Below, piece after piece: positions 32,729-44,810 of a stretch of DNA of 64,000 nt. Where the stretch lies: the NCBI GenBank assembly GCA_964019155.1, contig OZ025242.1:64855448-64919447 (forward strand), read 5' to 3'. Position numbers and translations under genes: made by a program. Source of the DNA: Osedax fenrisi. Taxonomy: Eukaryota > Annelida > Polychaeta > Sabellida > Siboglinidae. Every line of letters begins with the position of its first letter. The first letter of the stretch is position 1. The notes beneath the pieces were generated by a model that was not told the DNA's origin, did not search any database, and worked only from the letters and a program-made list of their open reading frames with translations.

Positions 32729-35700
32729 ATTAATGAACTGGGGTATAGAGTAGCTGATTAGAGGCAGTACCTTTGTAAACCTGCTTGTCGCATGTCGATA
32801 TAGACATGAGTAGGAACTATGGACCTCAATTAATTACTCAACTCTCACTAATGGCTCCAAGTAACTGGTGATTAACCAGTGGCCATATCCCGGTACCTCC
32901 ACTCGACAGTGGTGCTAAACTTAGTGAGGGGAAATCTGCTGCCTCGCAGATTATGCTTCTTTAGACATAGGCTAGGAGAATGTAACTCTGACCATAAATC
33001 TAAGTCGGGTAGATGGTGCTCGTTAACTTTGGTTAGTAGATCATCTAGGAGAAGGAAATCTCTGATTTAAAAACCAACCTTCCGGAGAGGAATGGGATCC
33101 GCCGGACTATATTCAACAATATAGTTATATCCCAAGAAACGAATCATGAGAAACAAAATTAAATTATCCATACCGGCTCGGCCGTCGCCCGGGATAAAAA
33201 GGACCGCGCATATCGTTAATTATCAGGACGAATGTGAAAAAGATGATACTGATAAGAAGAAAGACAGAAAGTCAATGAGGCTTCGCAATAACGCAACTTT
33301 TGGCACTTGGAACGTACGAACTCTTAACAGAACAGGAAATTTAGAAGAATTGGAATATGAAATGAAGAAATACACATGGCAAGTTTTAGGACTATGCGAA
33401 GTTATGTGGAAAGGATCTGGTAATGTCGTAACTGACAACGGTAATCATCTTTACTATAGTGGTGAAGAGAAATATCATAAGAATGGTGTAGGATTTTTGA
33501 TTCACAAAGATATAAAAGACTTTGTAGCCGAATTCAAACCTATTTCCAGCAGAATATGTACATTGAGGTTGAAAGCTAAACCATTAAATATATCGATAAT
33601 ACAGATATATGCACCAACTTCGGATTATACAGATGAACAAATTGAAATCTTCTATTCAAGCCTACAAGATATAATTGACAAAACCCATAAAAAGGACATG
33701 TTAATAATTCAAGGTGATTGGAATGCAAAGATTGGAACTGACTCACTGACAGATTGGAACGAATATTGTGGACCTTCATGTAACAACTCAACGAATGACA
33801 GGGGGATCAGATTATTGGAATGTATATGTTATAATGACATGATTTTGGCAAATACTCTAGGAATACACAAATCCTCCGAATAGCAACATGGCACTCTCCA
33901 GATGGTAAAACTCATAACCAGATAGATTATATCCTCATGAAGAGACGATTTAAATCTGGTATCAATGTGGCTAAAACTAGAGTATATAACAAAGCTGATA
34001 TAGGAAGTGATCATGACCTTGTGATGATATCCTTCAAACAAAAATTCAAATCTCAAAGAAAACAAAAGAGCATTCGTAAAAACTACAACATTGAACAACT
34101 AAGTAATAATTCTTCAATTCTTGCTCAATACAGAGACACTATAGAAAATAAAATTAAAAACAAGTTAATGCACAACACAATCAATTCCGATGAAACAACT
34201 GATATTCTTAACAGAATAATAAGCGAAACTGCAACAAAAGTAATTGGATTTAAAAGGAAAAAGACAAAACCATGGATAACAGAAGATATTCTGGAACTTT
34301 GTGATAAACGTAGATCATTGAAATCTCAAAAAAGTAATCACTTACAAGAATATAATTCACTGAATAAGAGGATAAGAAAGAACATGAAACAAGCCAAAGA
34401 AAATTGGTTAAATAACGAATGTAAAGATATAGACAATTCATTTGCAAGTAACAGATCTAAAAAAGCATATTCAATTATAAAAGCTCTGACAAAGAAGAAA
34501 TCAGAAACGATCAACACAATATTAAGCAAAGATGGTAAAGTTTTGAGTGAAGATACACATATTATTAAAAGATGGACTGAATACTGCCAAGAATTATATA
34601 ATTATGAATCCAGAGGAGACAAAAATGTTTTGCAAACGATAGATGAACAACACGAAGAAGAGAGAGATGATAGTATTTTAAGAGATGAAGTAGTTAATGC
34701 TATATATTCACTAAAACATGGAAAAGCTACTGGTGTAGACAATATACCAGCAGAACTAATAACATGTGCAGGTGAAGGAATGACAGACATACTCCACAAG
34801 ATATGTTCCAATATATGGGAAACTGGTATCTGGCCAGAAATATGGACAAAATCGTTAATTATTACTCTACCGAAAAAAGGTAATCTTCAACATTGTTCTA
34901 ACTACAGAACGATAAGTTTGATAAGCCACGCAAGCAAAGTGATGTTGAAAATCATTAAGAATCGTTTACAACCACAAGCGGACCGTATTATTGCGGAAGA
35001 ACAGGCTGGATTCATGAAAGATAGATCTACGATAGAACAAATATTCAACCTAAGAATACTATGCGAGAAACATAACCTACAACAAAAAAAGCTATATCAT
35101 ATATTTATTGATTTCCGAAAAGCATTTGATAGAGTGTGGTAAAATGCACTATGGTCCTCAATGAAGAAATATAATATCGATACAAAGTTAATTAATTTAA
35201 TACAAAGTTTATATGAAAAGGCAAGCAGTGCAGTAATACATAAAGGAATATGTGGCGATTGGTTTCCAACGAAAACCGGAGTAAGACAAGGATGTCTTCT
35301 CTCACCTACTTTATTTAATATATTCCTAGAAGATATAATGAACAACGCGCTAAGCAATCATACTGGTTTAATAAAGATAAATGGCCGAAATATAACAAAT
35401 CTCCGCTTTGCTGATGATATAGATGGTTTAGCTGGCTCGGAAGAAGAACTAATAAATTTAACTGAGTGTCTTTTTAAATCAGCAAATAGATTTGGAATGG
35501 AAATAAATCCTTCTAAAACTAATCTTATGTTAAACGACGACAATTGTCAACCAAACATTGATATTCATGGCGAAATAATTGAGACCGTAAAAAGCTTCAA
35601 ATATCTAGGATCAATCATAAATGAAAATGGATCAAGAAAAGAAATCCTGCCAAGAGCGGCACAAGCAAGTCAAGCATATAGCAATCTAAAGATAATATGG

Positions 35701-36220
35701 AATGATAAAGACATACGTCTAAAGTACAAGTTAAAACTCATGGACTCTCTTGTCAACTCGATATTCCTGTATGCATGTGAAACATGGACTCTAACTGCTG
35801 AACTCGAGAAAAGAATACTAGCATTCGAAATGAAGAACATCAGAAAATTACTCGGTATAACATACCTTGATAGAGTTACTAATCAAGAAATAATAGACCG
35901 AATATCATCATCATTAACAAGTCCCTTCACCGATATCCTCACAACAGTTAAAAGGAGAAAACTGAAATGGTATAGACACGTGACCTGAGGCGATGGACTT
36001 GCCAAGATAATCCTTCAGGGTTATGTCGAAGGTAAAAGATCCCGTGGACGTCCAAAAAAACAATGGATAGATAATATAAAAGAATGGACCGGAAAAGGCT
36101 TCAATGAACTAAATGAAATTGTATATGACCGGAAGAAGTGGAGAAAATTGTGTTTCAACGTGACACGCCCCCACGGCTCAACAGGCTAAGGGACCAAGGT
36201 AACAAGGTAATTAATGAACT
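32729..36220 (+). mobile_element. Complete RTE-like LINE copy 2 with exact target-site duplication
   Basis: The body is 32740-36210, about 3.47 kb. ATTAATGAACT stands directly before it (32729-32739) and after it (36210-36220, sharing the terminal A), an exact 11-bp target-site duplication. Layout: a 5' leader of about 400 bases (with ACTGGTGATTAACCAGTGGC), one APE-endonuclease/reverse transcriptase ORF, a very short 3' end, and the tail CCAAGGTAACAAGGTAA. The length, single ORF and short tail fit the RTE clade. It supplies the full-length reference for the truncated copy at 2.8 kb. Confidence 0.93.
33146..36189 (+). pseudogene. RTE-like LINE ORF: APE endonuclease plus reverse transcriptase, three lesions
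   Basis: Starts at ATG 33146. Endonuclease: TFGTWNVRTLNRTGNLEEL (about 51-69), LGLCEVMWKGSG with the metal-binding Glu, IIQIYAPTSDYT, LIIQGDWNAKIGTD, and after the lesion HSPDGKTHNQIDYILMKR and the catalytic SDHDLVM. RT: same blocks as copy 1, FADD at 35407-35418. Three lesions relative to family sense: loss of one base near 33877 shifts the frame (245-codon ORF ends 33883, reading resumes in another frame to 35142); CAA to TAA at about 35140; AGA to TGA at about 35986. The C-terminal GRPKKQW block still follows to the stop at 36187. All other sequence is close to copy 1, so inactivation is recent. Confidence 0.92.
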
Positions 36221-36444
36221 ATTTAATTATAAAAACGTTGTTTAATAAATTTATTTTAGTGAATGATATTAACTATTAATATTACATATAATATAGTGCA
36301 TATATCGTGATACATAGACATGGGTAATACCACCAGATGTTAGCGGGTAATACGGCCAGCTCGCGATTGATTTAGGCCAATCATATTAAATGATATGATA
36401 TGATATGATATGATAATCGTATGATATGATCTGAACTAAATATT

Positions 36445-36475
<31 letters not shown>

Positions 36476-37122
36476 GATAATATAAATCAATATATCTTTC
36501 TAAATTTCTCCGCAATGAAGATATTGATATTTTGTATATTTTTTTCTGCCATATTTGTTGAAGTTTATTGGTATTACTCTACATGGAGGGTAATTTGGCC
36601 AGCCTAATAATTACAATTAATTCAGATAACATTTAAAAAAACACATTATTGAATTATGAATAATATTTATAAAGTTATACAATATTATCTAAAAATGGCC
36701 GTATTATCATATACGTGTCCATATTATATACTTATATTTAAATAATAATATCATTTATATACAGTTATAATTATATTATAAAAAATAATACATATATATA
36801 TATATATATATATATAACCCACATGATCAATCTATGGATGACAATATCAATATATATATATATATATATATACCATGGTATTCTATATACATATACGCAT
36901 ACTGTATGACATAGTGATGCTACGGAACATATAATACCAGGCAATAATTCGTGAAATCAGTTCATAGAAATGATACATTAATATTGATGAGAGAGAGATG
37001 ACACAACTTCCCATACACTCGTATACGCTTGATGTTGTACTACTTTTTATTATATTTTATTGTATCCGAATGAATGTGATGATATATGACTCTGTATACA
37101 GATATATACAGATGTATTTACA

Positions 37123-37156
<34 letters not shown>

Positions 37157-37233
37157 CAGCCAGATTAAACTATGTCCTGAATACATCACGAGATCATAGT
37201 GTGCCCTATATATATAAAATACATTAAAAGAGG
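36221..37233. other. AT-rich spacer
   Basis: Holds a (GATAT)n run (36389-36416), (TA)n tracts, and an (AAT)n tract at 37121-37155. No gene is supported. Confidence 0.6.
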
Positions 37234-39086
37234 GTTTAAAGTAATGATGTAAATGATGCCGATCTGAGACTTTTGGTTTTTGATGCCGAGCCGAGACTTT
37301 CATTTTCGGTAAAAAAAAACGAGCCCGAGCCGAGACTATAGCCAAACGATCCCGAGCCGAACCGAGCCGATACTCTAACCAAATGAGCCCGAGCCGAGAC
37401 TCCAATAAAATGAGTCTGAGCCGAGATGAGACTCTTACAAAACATAATCGAGCCGAAATGATGCTTTTTTGAAGTTACATTTTAAACATAATTTTTATAT
37501 ATTTAACCATATTTTTATTAATTTTTCCTATATTATGTGACATATTATTAATTATTTGTATCGAAAGGTAGCTATTGGTGGGTTTATATGGTTTATAATA
37601 TATTCATCATGTCTCACTCGTTTTTTAAAATATTTTACAAATTACAAAATATAACCGTTTTCTAAATCTATAATCAATATAGGGGAGTCTCCCATTACCG
37701 ACCCCTATATGATTATTTGTAATAAATTATTGAATATTAGATATATTTATTTGAAATTTTGTAATTAGAGTAATATTATGGCAATGAATAATGTGGCTAT
37801 TTTATATTTTTGATATAATTATATTTACAAGAATAAACAGGGGGGTCGGTAATCATATACATGTACCTAATACCGACCACCTTCTCCTATTACCGACCCC
37901 CTAAAATAATCGTGATATAAATAATTGTAGTATTATAATATCCAATAAAAATAGTAGATATACATAAATGTAATTACTTATAATATTCACGCAATTTATT
38001 TTGTATTGAATATATATTTTAATAGTAATATTAAATTTAAATTTAAACTTTATAGTAATTATATTAAAATAGTGTATATTATTATTTAATATTTATTTAT
38101 TAATCAGTATGTATATAATCAACTGGAATCATGAATCCTAAATCTATATCAATGATACACAAACAACGTACGACATATTTTAAAGTAAAATACGGATCTA
38201 TTTCGATTGGATATTATAAATCATATGGGGTCGGTATTAGGGTAATTTAGGGGGTCGGTAATAGGAAAATAATATGGGTTGCTATAAATAAGATATATTG
38301 GTTAATAGCTATTCAAATTAAATTATTTTTATAATTGTTTTAAACATTTTATTGATCTACAATATTATGCGTAGTAGGTGCCTATTAAGTTTTCTTTTTA
38401 TTAATAAAATATTTACAATGATTTAAAAAAAGTTATTATTAAAATATTTAAAAAATAATAACAGAATATTACATTTGATCAAATAACAATTGCAGGATTT
38501 AATATTTTTAAAAACAAAATACTTATTCATATTTATCATTAAATTAATATAGATAAATAGGCTTTGAATTAACAATTTACATGTATTAATAGTTATTGTT
38601 TTTCTTATAATTCTAATATTATTCAAATTGAGTTGTCTGATTTGAATTTTGCGTTTATGAACATATTAAGAATCTTATCAATTGACACTCCGAGATTGTT
38701 TTTCTTATCTGATAGTTTGTATTGTGTATTATTTATTGTAATGAAATTATTTTCGATTTATGTACAAAATAATGATTCTGGTAACTGCCACTGAAACTAT
38801 ATTGATCTTATAAAAACTGATGCTAATATTTAAATGATGTCTTTGATAAGCATGAGTTAATAGAAATGCATTTTATAGAGTCAGAGACTGAATATACGGT
38901 TTAGGAAACCCATTCGGAGACTTAAAAGATGCTTTTGACATTGAGACTGCATCGAAGATTTAGGTATTGAGACTGAGATTACATCGATACTTTAGGTTTT
39001 GAGACTGCATCGATGCTTTGGGTAACCGAGACTGGGACTGCATCGATGCTTTAGATTTGTGCATAATTTACATCACTAGTCTAGAG
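37234..39086. mobile_element. hAT-like non-autonomous element with reiterated internal words
   Basis: The left end TAATGATGTAAATGATGC (37242) is mirrored by the right end TAGTGATGTAAATTATGC read from 39078. The flanks GTTTAAAG (37234-37241) and GTCTAGAG (39079-39086) match at six of eight bases, consistent with an aged 8-bp hAT duplication. Left subterminal DNA repeats GAGCCGAGACT about six times (37270-37450). Right subterminal DNA repeats GAGACTGCATCGATGCTTTA (38940-39055). The interior contains another element end (37682). Confidence 0.7.
37682..38280. mobile_element. TA-target-like element with ACCGACCCC words, incomplete
   Basis: The left end GGGGAGTCTCCCATTACCGA follows TA. ACCGACCCC or its complement GGGGTCGGT recurs near 37705, 37852, 37880, 37900, 38226 and 38253. 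A matching right terminus (...CTCCCC-TA) was not found, so the right part is decayed. It lies inside the hAT-like element. Confidence 0.6.
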
Positions 39087-39239
39087 TTACTTAAGGTAGG
39101 GATTATGTGCGCACGAAATGGGAATATAGGGAACGAGGAAGATATATCTAATATTATAATAATACTTTTTTAAATAAATTATTACATTTTATAAAAGTAT
39201 CATTATAAGTTATAATTTGATAGATTATAGTTACTAGTC

Positions 39240-39246
39240 ATAGTTA

Positions 39247-39290
<44 letters not shown>

Positions 39291-39292
39291 TT
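39240..39292. repeat. (AT)n microsatellite
   Basis: Alternating AT close to the SINE head, as for SINE copies 1 and 3. Confidence 0.9.
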
Positions 39293-39297
39293 AAAGT

Positions 39298-39545
39298 GTA
39301 TGTGTTCAGTTGGATAATAAATCAGACACATAAACAGTAGGACGAAGGTTCAAGCCCCGTCCGGACCATTCAATGTGGTCTTAACATAATATTTAGAAGT
39401 GAACATATATAATTGTGTATACAAAATTATCTACTCTCGTTAAATCCATGAATGCCTTAACACGAGAGCGGCTTCGAAGGGACATTAGAGCCATATGTTT
39501 ATACGTGAAAACTTCATCCGAGTTCGTGGATGGGATGAACGGATC
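39298..39545 (+). mobile_element. tRNA-derived SINE, copy 4
   Basis: Plus-strand copy. The head carries GTTCAGTTGGATAA (A-box region) and GGTTCAAGCCCCGTCCGGAC (B box). The body has GAGAGCGGCTTCGAAGGGAC and ATTAGAGCCATATG, and the end is GGATGGGATGAAC. All are shared with copies 2 and 3 in the same order. Confidence 0.82.
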
Positions 39546-39894
39546 ACAATACAATAACAGTAATTAGTATCGGCGTTAAATAGTAAGAAATTGTTTATTA
39601 ATGGTACAATATTTCTCCTCGATTTTTGCATTTCATTTGATGCTTTATCGTTGAATTATTCTACCCAGAGTTGAATCTTTTAAAATGTTCTGCACAGAAC
39701 CTTCTTGGTTTAATCGTGAATACCTTATGGTATTCATTATTACACATCATTCTTCACAATTAGCAATTACCTACCTACCTCTTTGTTCAATGTTAGCTCC
39801 CCTACTTACTCGATACGTACATTCTTACCTTCTTCCCCTATTTTTTGTGTTATCAATATTACAATATTCTACACACTTGCATACATATCATCAA

Positions 39895-40115
39895 CGATCG
39901 TGATCTGATTGACAAGGATCGTGATCTGATTGACAAAGATCGTGGTCGTATTGATAATGATCGTCATATAGCTAGAGAGAAATGTCTCTCTAGATCTATG
40001 AGGATCGTGATCTGATTGACAAGGATCGTGATCTGATTAACAAGGATCGTGATCTGATTGCCAAGGTTCGTGATCGTATTGACACGGATCGTGATAAGAT
40101 TGACAATGATCGTGG
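39895..40115. repeat. 21-bp minisatellite (GATCGTGATCTGATTGAC...)
   Basis: About nine or ten units beginning GATCGTGATCTGATTGAC, spaced 21 bases, broken at 39966-40010 by a hairpin TAGCTAGAGAGAAATG / CTCTCTAGATCTA. The 21-base unit is a multiple of three and reads DRDLIDK in one frame for the first copies. No start, stop-free length or flanking coding sense supports a protein. Confidence 0.85.
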
Positions 40116-40969
40116 TTGGAATATAAATAATATACACTCTGCCATTATAATATATAGTTAATATAATTTAGTTAATGTATATGTTTATGTATGTGTATAT
40201 TTATATATTCACATATTAACACGCACACACAAACATATACACGCATACACCCTCACATATACATACACTGTATGATACACATCTACACATACAATTACAC
40301 ACATATATATTATAACCTAAACATTCTTTTTTTTTAATAAATAAGCAATTTAAATTTAAAAAATATCATTAATATAGCATAATATTGATAGGATTTCGCC
40401 TACTAATTATAAATAAATATAACTAATTAATAAATACTGTATCATATTATATAATACACTACACGTATATTATATAACTAACTAACCAGTAATATTTAAG
40501 AGTTTGCTATTTTTAGGAGGAATTTTATTCATACAATATACCTATACAATTGAAATTTGTAATTTTATTTTTAACTAATGCTATTTCCACCATATATTAG
40601 ATCCATGAAATCGCATAAAACATTCATGAAATATATACAACAATTTATCCCAGGTGGCAACCTGTAATACTAATATTGTTTGTCATATGATAATAATATT
40701 ATTCTTTTATTTATTCTATTTTATTGTATTATTATTAATGGTATTTATTTTTTTACCTACTTTTATTATTTGTATTCTATATATACACTATTGAGAAATC
40801 ATTTATGATTTATTCAAGTGTTTAAATAAACTTTCAATCAATCAATATTTTTAATATTAGTTTGGAGTATACTCTATACAATATATTGTAGAGTATTGTA
40901 TTGTAATTTTAAAATAAACGTTACTTATATATATAATTTAATTTAATATTTGTATTCAATAAATAACAG
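40116..40969. other. AT-rich spacer
   Basis: Low-complexity CA/TA runs and AT-rich DNA. No gene is seen. Confidence 0.6.
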
Positions 40970-41803
40970 TGGTGCCGGTACCCATTCTCGAATACGGACA
41001 CCCTGTGGTGTAATTCTGACACTTTATATTGAGTATATACCAAGTACTAAGTGGATATACTATATATTATTGATAAACCAATCAGATTAATTTTATAAAT
41101 AATTTAATAATTAATTATTTGAGTAATTTTATTAATGTAATACCTAAATCTTTAAAATGCAATAATAGTAACTTTATTAATTTAGTATTTTAATGATATA
41201 ATAAATTTCAAACATATATAAAACTAAAAATAATACAGAACAAACAAATAAACTAAAATTTATAAGAATAAAAAAACTTATCACATTAAAAAAAATTCGC
41301 ACTCGGCAGGATTCGAACCTGCGCGGGCAGAGCCCAATAGATTTCTAGTCTATCGCCTTAACCGCTCGGCCACGAGTGCTCATATATTTATTTATTGTAT
41401 TAATATTATAACAAATGTGATTTTTATGAACATTATAATAGTATACTTATTTTTATGACATATAAATATATGCTTATAAGTTAATTAATATTTGATTAAA
41501 AATATAAAAATTGAGTATATAATGTTTAAAGTGCTTTGGATATTAATATTATATTATTATGTTTTATATTTTTATATGCTAAGTATAATGCTTGAGAGGG
41601 TTTTAAGTTGACATTTTTGTTCTCATATATTTAATAAAATACATAATTATTATGTATTATACATAATTATTATGATAATAAAAAATCATTTTATTGGATA
41701 TATCAGTATTATGTTAATTACATAATAAAAAAATCTATTTAAAAATGTAAATGAGTAATATATTCATAATTATATAAATAGTCCTAATACATTCTATATA
41801 TAT

Positions 41804-41845
<42 letters not shown>

Positions 41846-42739
41846 TATATATATTATACATATTTATAATGTATTAATTTAAACTATTTATACTATTTAT
41901 ATAATTATGAATATTTTATTCATTAATTAATGGTTAATCCATTAAGATTTTTTAAATACATTTTTTTATAATTTAAATAGGCTTAAATTTAAACTGATTT
42001 TTTTATTACGTTTTTAAATTTATGAAAAAAATTGTCACCTTAAACCACAGAGCTAGAGAGAAAGCTTTCTCTCTAGCTCTATGCCTTAAACCTTCTCAAG
42101 CATATCTCCTACGAATGTATTAATATGAAATATAATAATATATTATTTATAACTAAAGATTCTAAACATTATATGCAAATTGTAATATGTATATATTAAA
42201 TATTAATTAAGTTATAAGTATTATGCTTGGCATATATCTTGAGGTCATATAAATCCCTAATCCCCGGACACTCTATATGTCTTAATATGGACACCCTATA
42301 TAACCAATCAGCGCGCAGCGTATGAACTATTATGATTTTAATACCACCATTAAAGCTAAATCTAAAAAAATTATTATGTAATTAAAAAAATAAATAAATT
42401 ATTAACTAATTAAATTAGAATAAATTATTCATAAAATTAATTATAAATAATATAATTGTAATTTGTCTGATTGATTCAATAATAATATATGTTTATCTAG
42501 TGGTAGGGTACCTATATAGGGTATCCGTATTATAAAATAGGGTGTCCGTATTCGGACACGGGTACCGAATACGGACACCCCACTATCTATGGAATTAAAA
42601 GATTAAATACAATTTTAAAATCACAATAATATCTATAATTATATTATATTAAAATATTGTAATTTTTGAATACAAATAATTAGTCATAAAATGTTAAGAC
42701 CATTTATTTTTAAAGTGTCCGTATTATGTTACTTTCCCC
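40970..42739. mobile_element. Head-to-head 'GTGTCCGTATT' MITE copies forming a large inverted repeat
   Basis: The right half (about 41880-42739) is a normal plus-orientation MITE ending ACTTTCCCC-TA. The left half (about 40970-41800) is the same family reversed. It starts with the internal GGTACC...CGAATACGGACACCCTG block, passes through TTAATATTATAAC and TTATAAGTTAATTAATATTTG, and reaches GGTTTTAAGTTGACA at 41595. The mirror centre is a (TA)n tract at 41800-41860 flanked by TATTCATAATTATATAAATAGT-type arms. The outer left terminus is missing. A tRNA-Ser gene is embedded in the left arm, and a short CACAGAGCTAGAGAG hairpin in the right arm. Confidence 0.7.
41298..41379 (-). tRNA. tRNA-Ser (AGA)
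   Basis: 82-nt type II tRNA on the minus strand. The acceptor is GCACTCG/CGAGTGC with discriminator G, the A box is TGGCCGAGCGGTTAAGGCG, and the anticodon loop CTAGAAA carries AGA. There is a variable arm TTGGGCTCTGCCCGC and the B box GGTTCGAATCC. It matches metazoan tRNA-Ser-AGA closely. Unusually, the flanks on both sides are MITE sequence in reverse orientation. Confidence 0.96.
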
Positions 42740-43177
42740 TATATATATATACATTTAAGTAATACCACTTTTTTTTATATATATATATATATATATATAC
42801 GTATATACACAATATATAATATACTATATATAATAATATATATGTATTTCAATATATAAAGTAATTATTTCTACGTGATTTTAAAGGTTCCACGTGATAC
42901 TAGTATTGGGTCACGTGGTATGTGCGTGTAGTACTGCAGTTAATATTACTACCGACCGTAGTGGTAGGGTTTATAGGCTTGCTATTACAACCTCTAATAA
43001 CATACCTACACACCACCGTACACATCACCGTACACACATACCTACACACATACGTACGACGTACACACGGTGTAATCGTATTAGTGTAAGCAGGAGATAA
43101 TCGTGTACACTAATGTATTTGTAGATTAAAATATGATATCTTTTCTTATTAATTTCCAAAATTGTTGACATATACAT

Positions 43178-43208
<31 letters not shown>

Positions 43209-43287
43209 ATTATTATTTATTTATGTGTTATAGCATTTGTATGTTATAATTCATATTTAAATATAGTATATATACTGAGATTCATCA
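42740..43287. other. Spacer with CG-containing patch
   Basis: (TA)n tracts surround a patch at 42880-43110 with repeated CACGTGATAC / CACGTGGTAT and CACACCACCGTACACA. A 68-codon frame there has no recognisable product. Confidence 0.45.
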
Positions 43288-43331
43288 GCGCCCCTACGGC
43301 TCAACGCTACGGGATAGGTAATCAGGTAATA
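43288..43331 (+). mobile_element. 3' tip of an RTE-like LINE
   Basis: GCCCCTACGGCTCAAC then GCTACGGGATAGGTAATCAG then GTAAT resembles the 3' end of the LINE copies at 4420-4460 and 36165-36210 but is diverged, so it is a short tail from a related subfamily. Confidence 0.55.
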
Positions 43332-43364
43332 TATACTATATCTATAGATACATATACACACACA

Positions 43365-43368
<4 letters not shown>

Positions 43369-43416
<48 letters not shown>
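43369..43416. repeat. (AT)n microsatellite
   Basis: Alternating AT flanked by (CA)/(GT) runs. Confidence 0.9.
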
Positions 43417-43423
<7 letters not shown>

Positions 43424-44317
43424 ATGTATTTGTGTATGTGTCTGATTAGCATACATACTTGTATTAATGTAATTATATTGGTAATACTATATGAATATGC
43501 ATATACAAAATATAAATATGTGTTCGTAATTACGTTAATAAGTTAATGTATTATGTCTGTTGACACATACTTGTATTACGAGCATACTACAGCTGTATAC
43601 TATATAGGTTACCTATTGTTTTGTATTATAGAGTGTACAAATATCATGATTGTTCATATATTTATTATAATAAAGCACATAATATATATATATATATATA
43701 TAATTATATATATGTTTGTATATGTAAGGAAAAGTAACCTAATACAGACACTTTAACAATAAATGGCCTTAACATTTTATGACTCATTATTTGTATTCAA
43801 AAATTACAATATATTAATATTATATGATTATAGATATTATTGTGATTTAAAAATTTTATTTTATCTTTTAATTTCATAGATAACGGGGGTGTCCGTATTC
43901 GGTACCCATGTCCGAATACCTACATCATGTGTTATAATACGGACACCCTGTATATAGGGTATATATATGTATACATATCACTATATAAGCTATATATTAT
44001 TGATGAATCAATCAGACAAATTACAATTACATTATTTATAATTAATTTATGAATAATTTATTCTAATTTAATTAGTTAATAATTTATTTATTTTTATTAT
44101 TTTTTTAATTAATAATACAATTTAAGTATCTAAATAATAACAATTTTAGATATAGCTCTATTAGTGGTATTAATATTATAACGCACGCGATTTTTATGAA
44201 AATCAGAATAATTCATACTCTGCGCGCTGATTGGTTATAAGGTGTCCGTATTAAGACATATAGAGTGTCCGTATGAACACTGCCCGTATTAAGGAATTAT
44301 ATGGTTACCAGTGACTG

Positions 44318-44774
44318 TAGCTGGTGAATTCACAAGGGGTGGTACTATAGGCGTGGCTATATCAAAAATACTATGAACGCTAATTCGATTATATAATATT
44401 GTTGATAGTTTTTATAGTTATTTTATTTGCATGCGTGACCTGTGTTTATTTAAATGTTACACGTAAATAGATGGGTGGAAATAGAAGGTATTTTAACAAA
44501 GTTAGGCCTACTGGTCAATGAATATTGAATATTTTTAATTAATTTTTAGTATAATATATTCACAAAATAAAGCTCTAATTTATTCTTATTATTAAACAAT
44601 CTAAAATGAACCTAATCTATATTAAAAATAAGATAAAGTAATTCTGAATAATTACCTATTTAATGTATGGCAATTTTACTAATAGTTTTAAGTGGAGTAC
44701 ATTATTTAAGTAAATAAGGATCTATATAAGTGTATACATATATTTTCCTATAAGGATAAGTATTTAAATGAAAT

Positions 44775-44810
<36 letters not shown>

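Noticed and set aside
33223..35543. Numerous 60-90-codon minus-strand frames opposite the LINE ORF
   Set aside because: They mirror the RT/endonuclease codons and recur in both LINE copies only because the sense sequence is shared.
42894..43100. 68-codon frame rich in His/Thr
   Set aside because: Arises from CACACCACCGTACACA-type short repeats. No domain or splice context was found.
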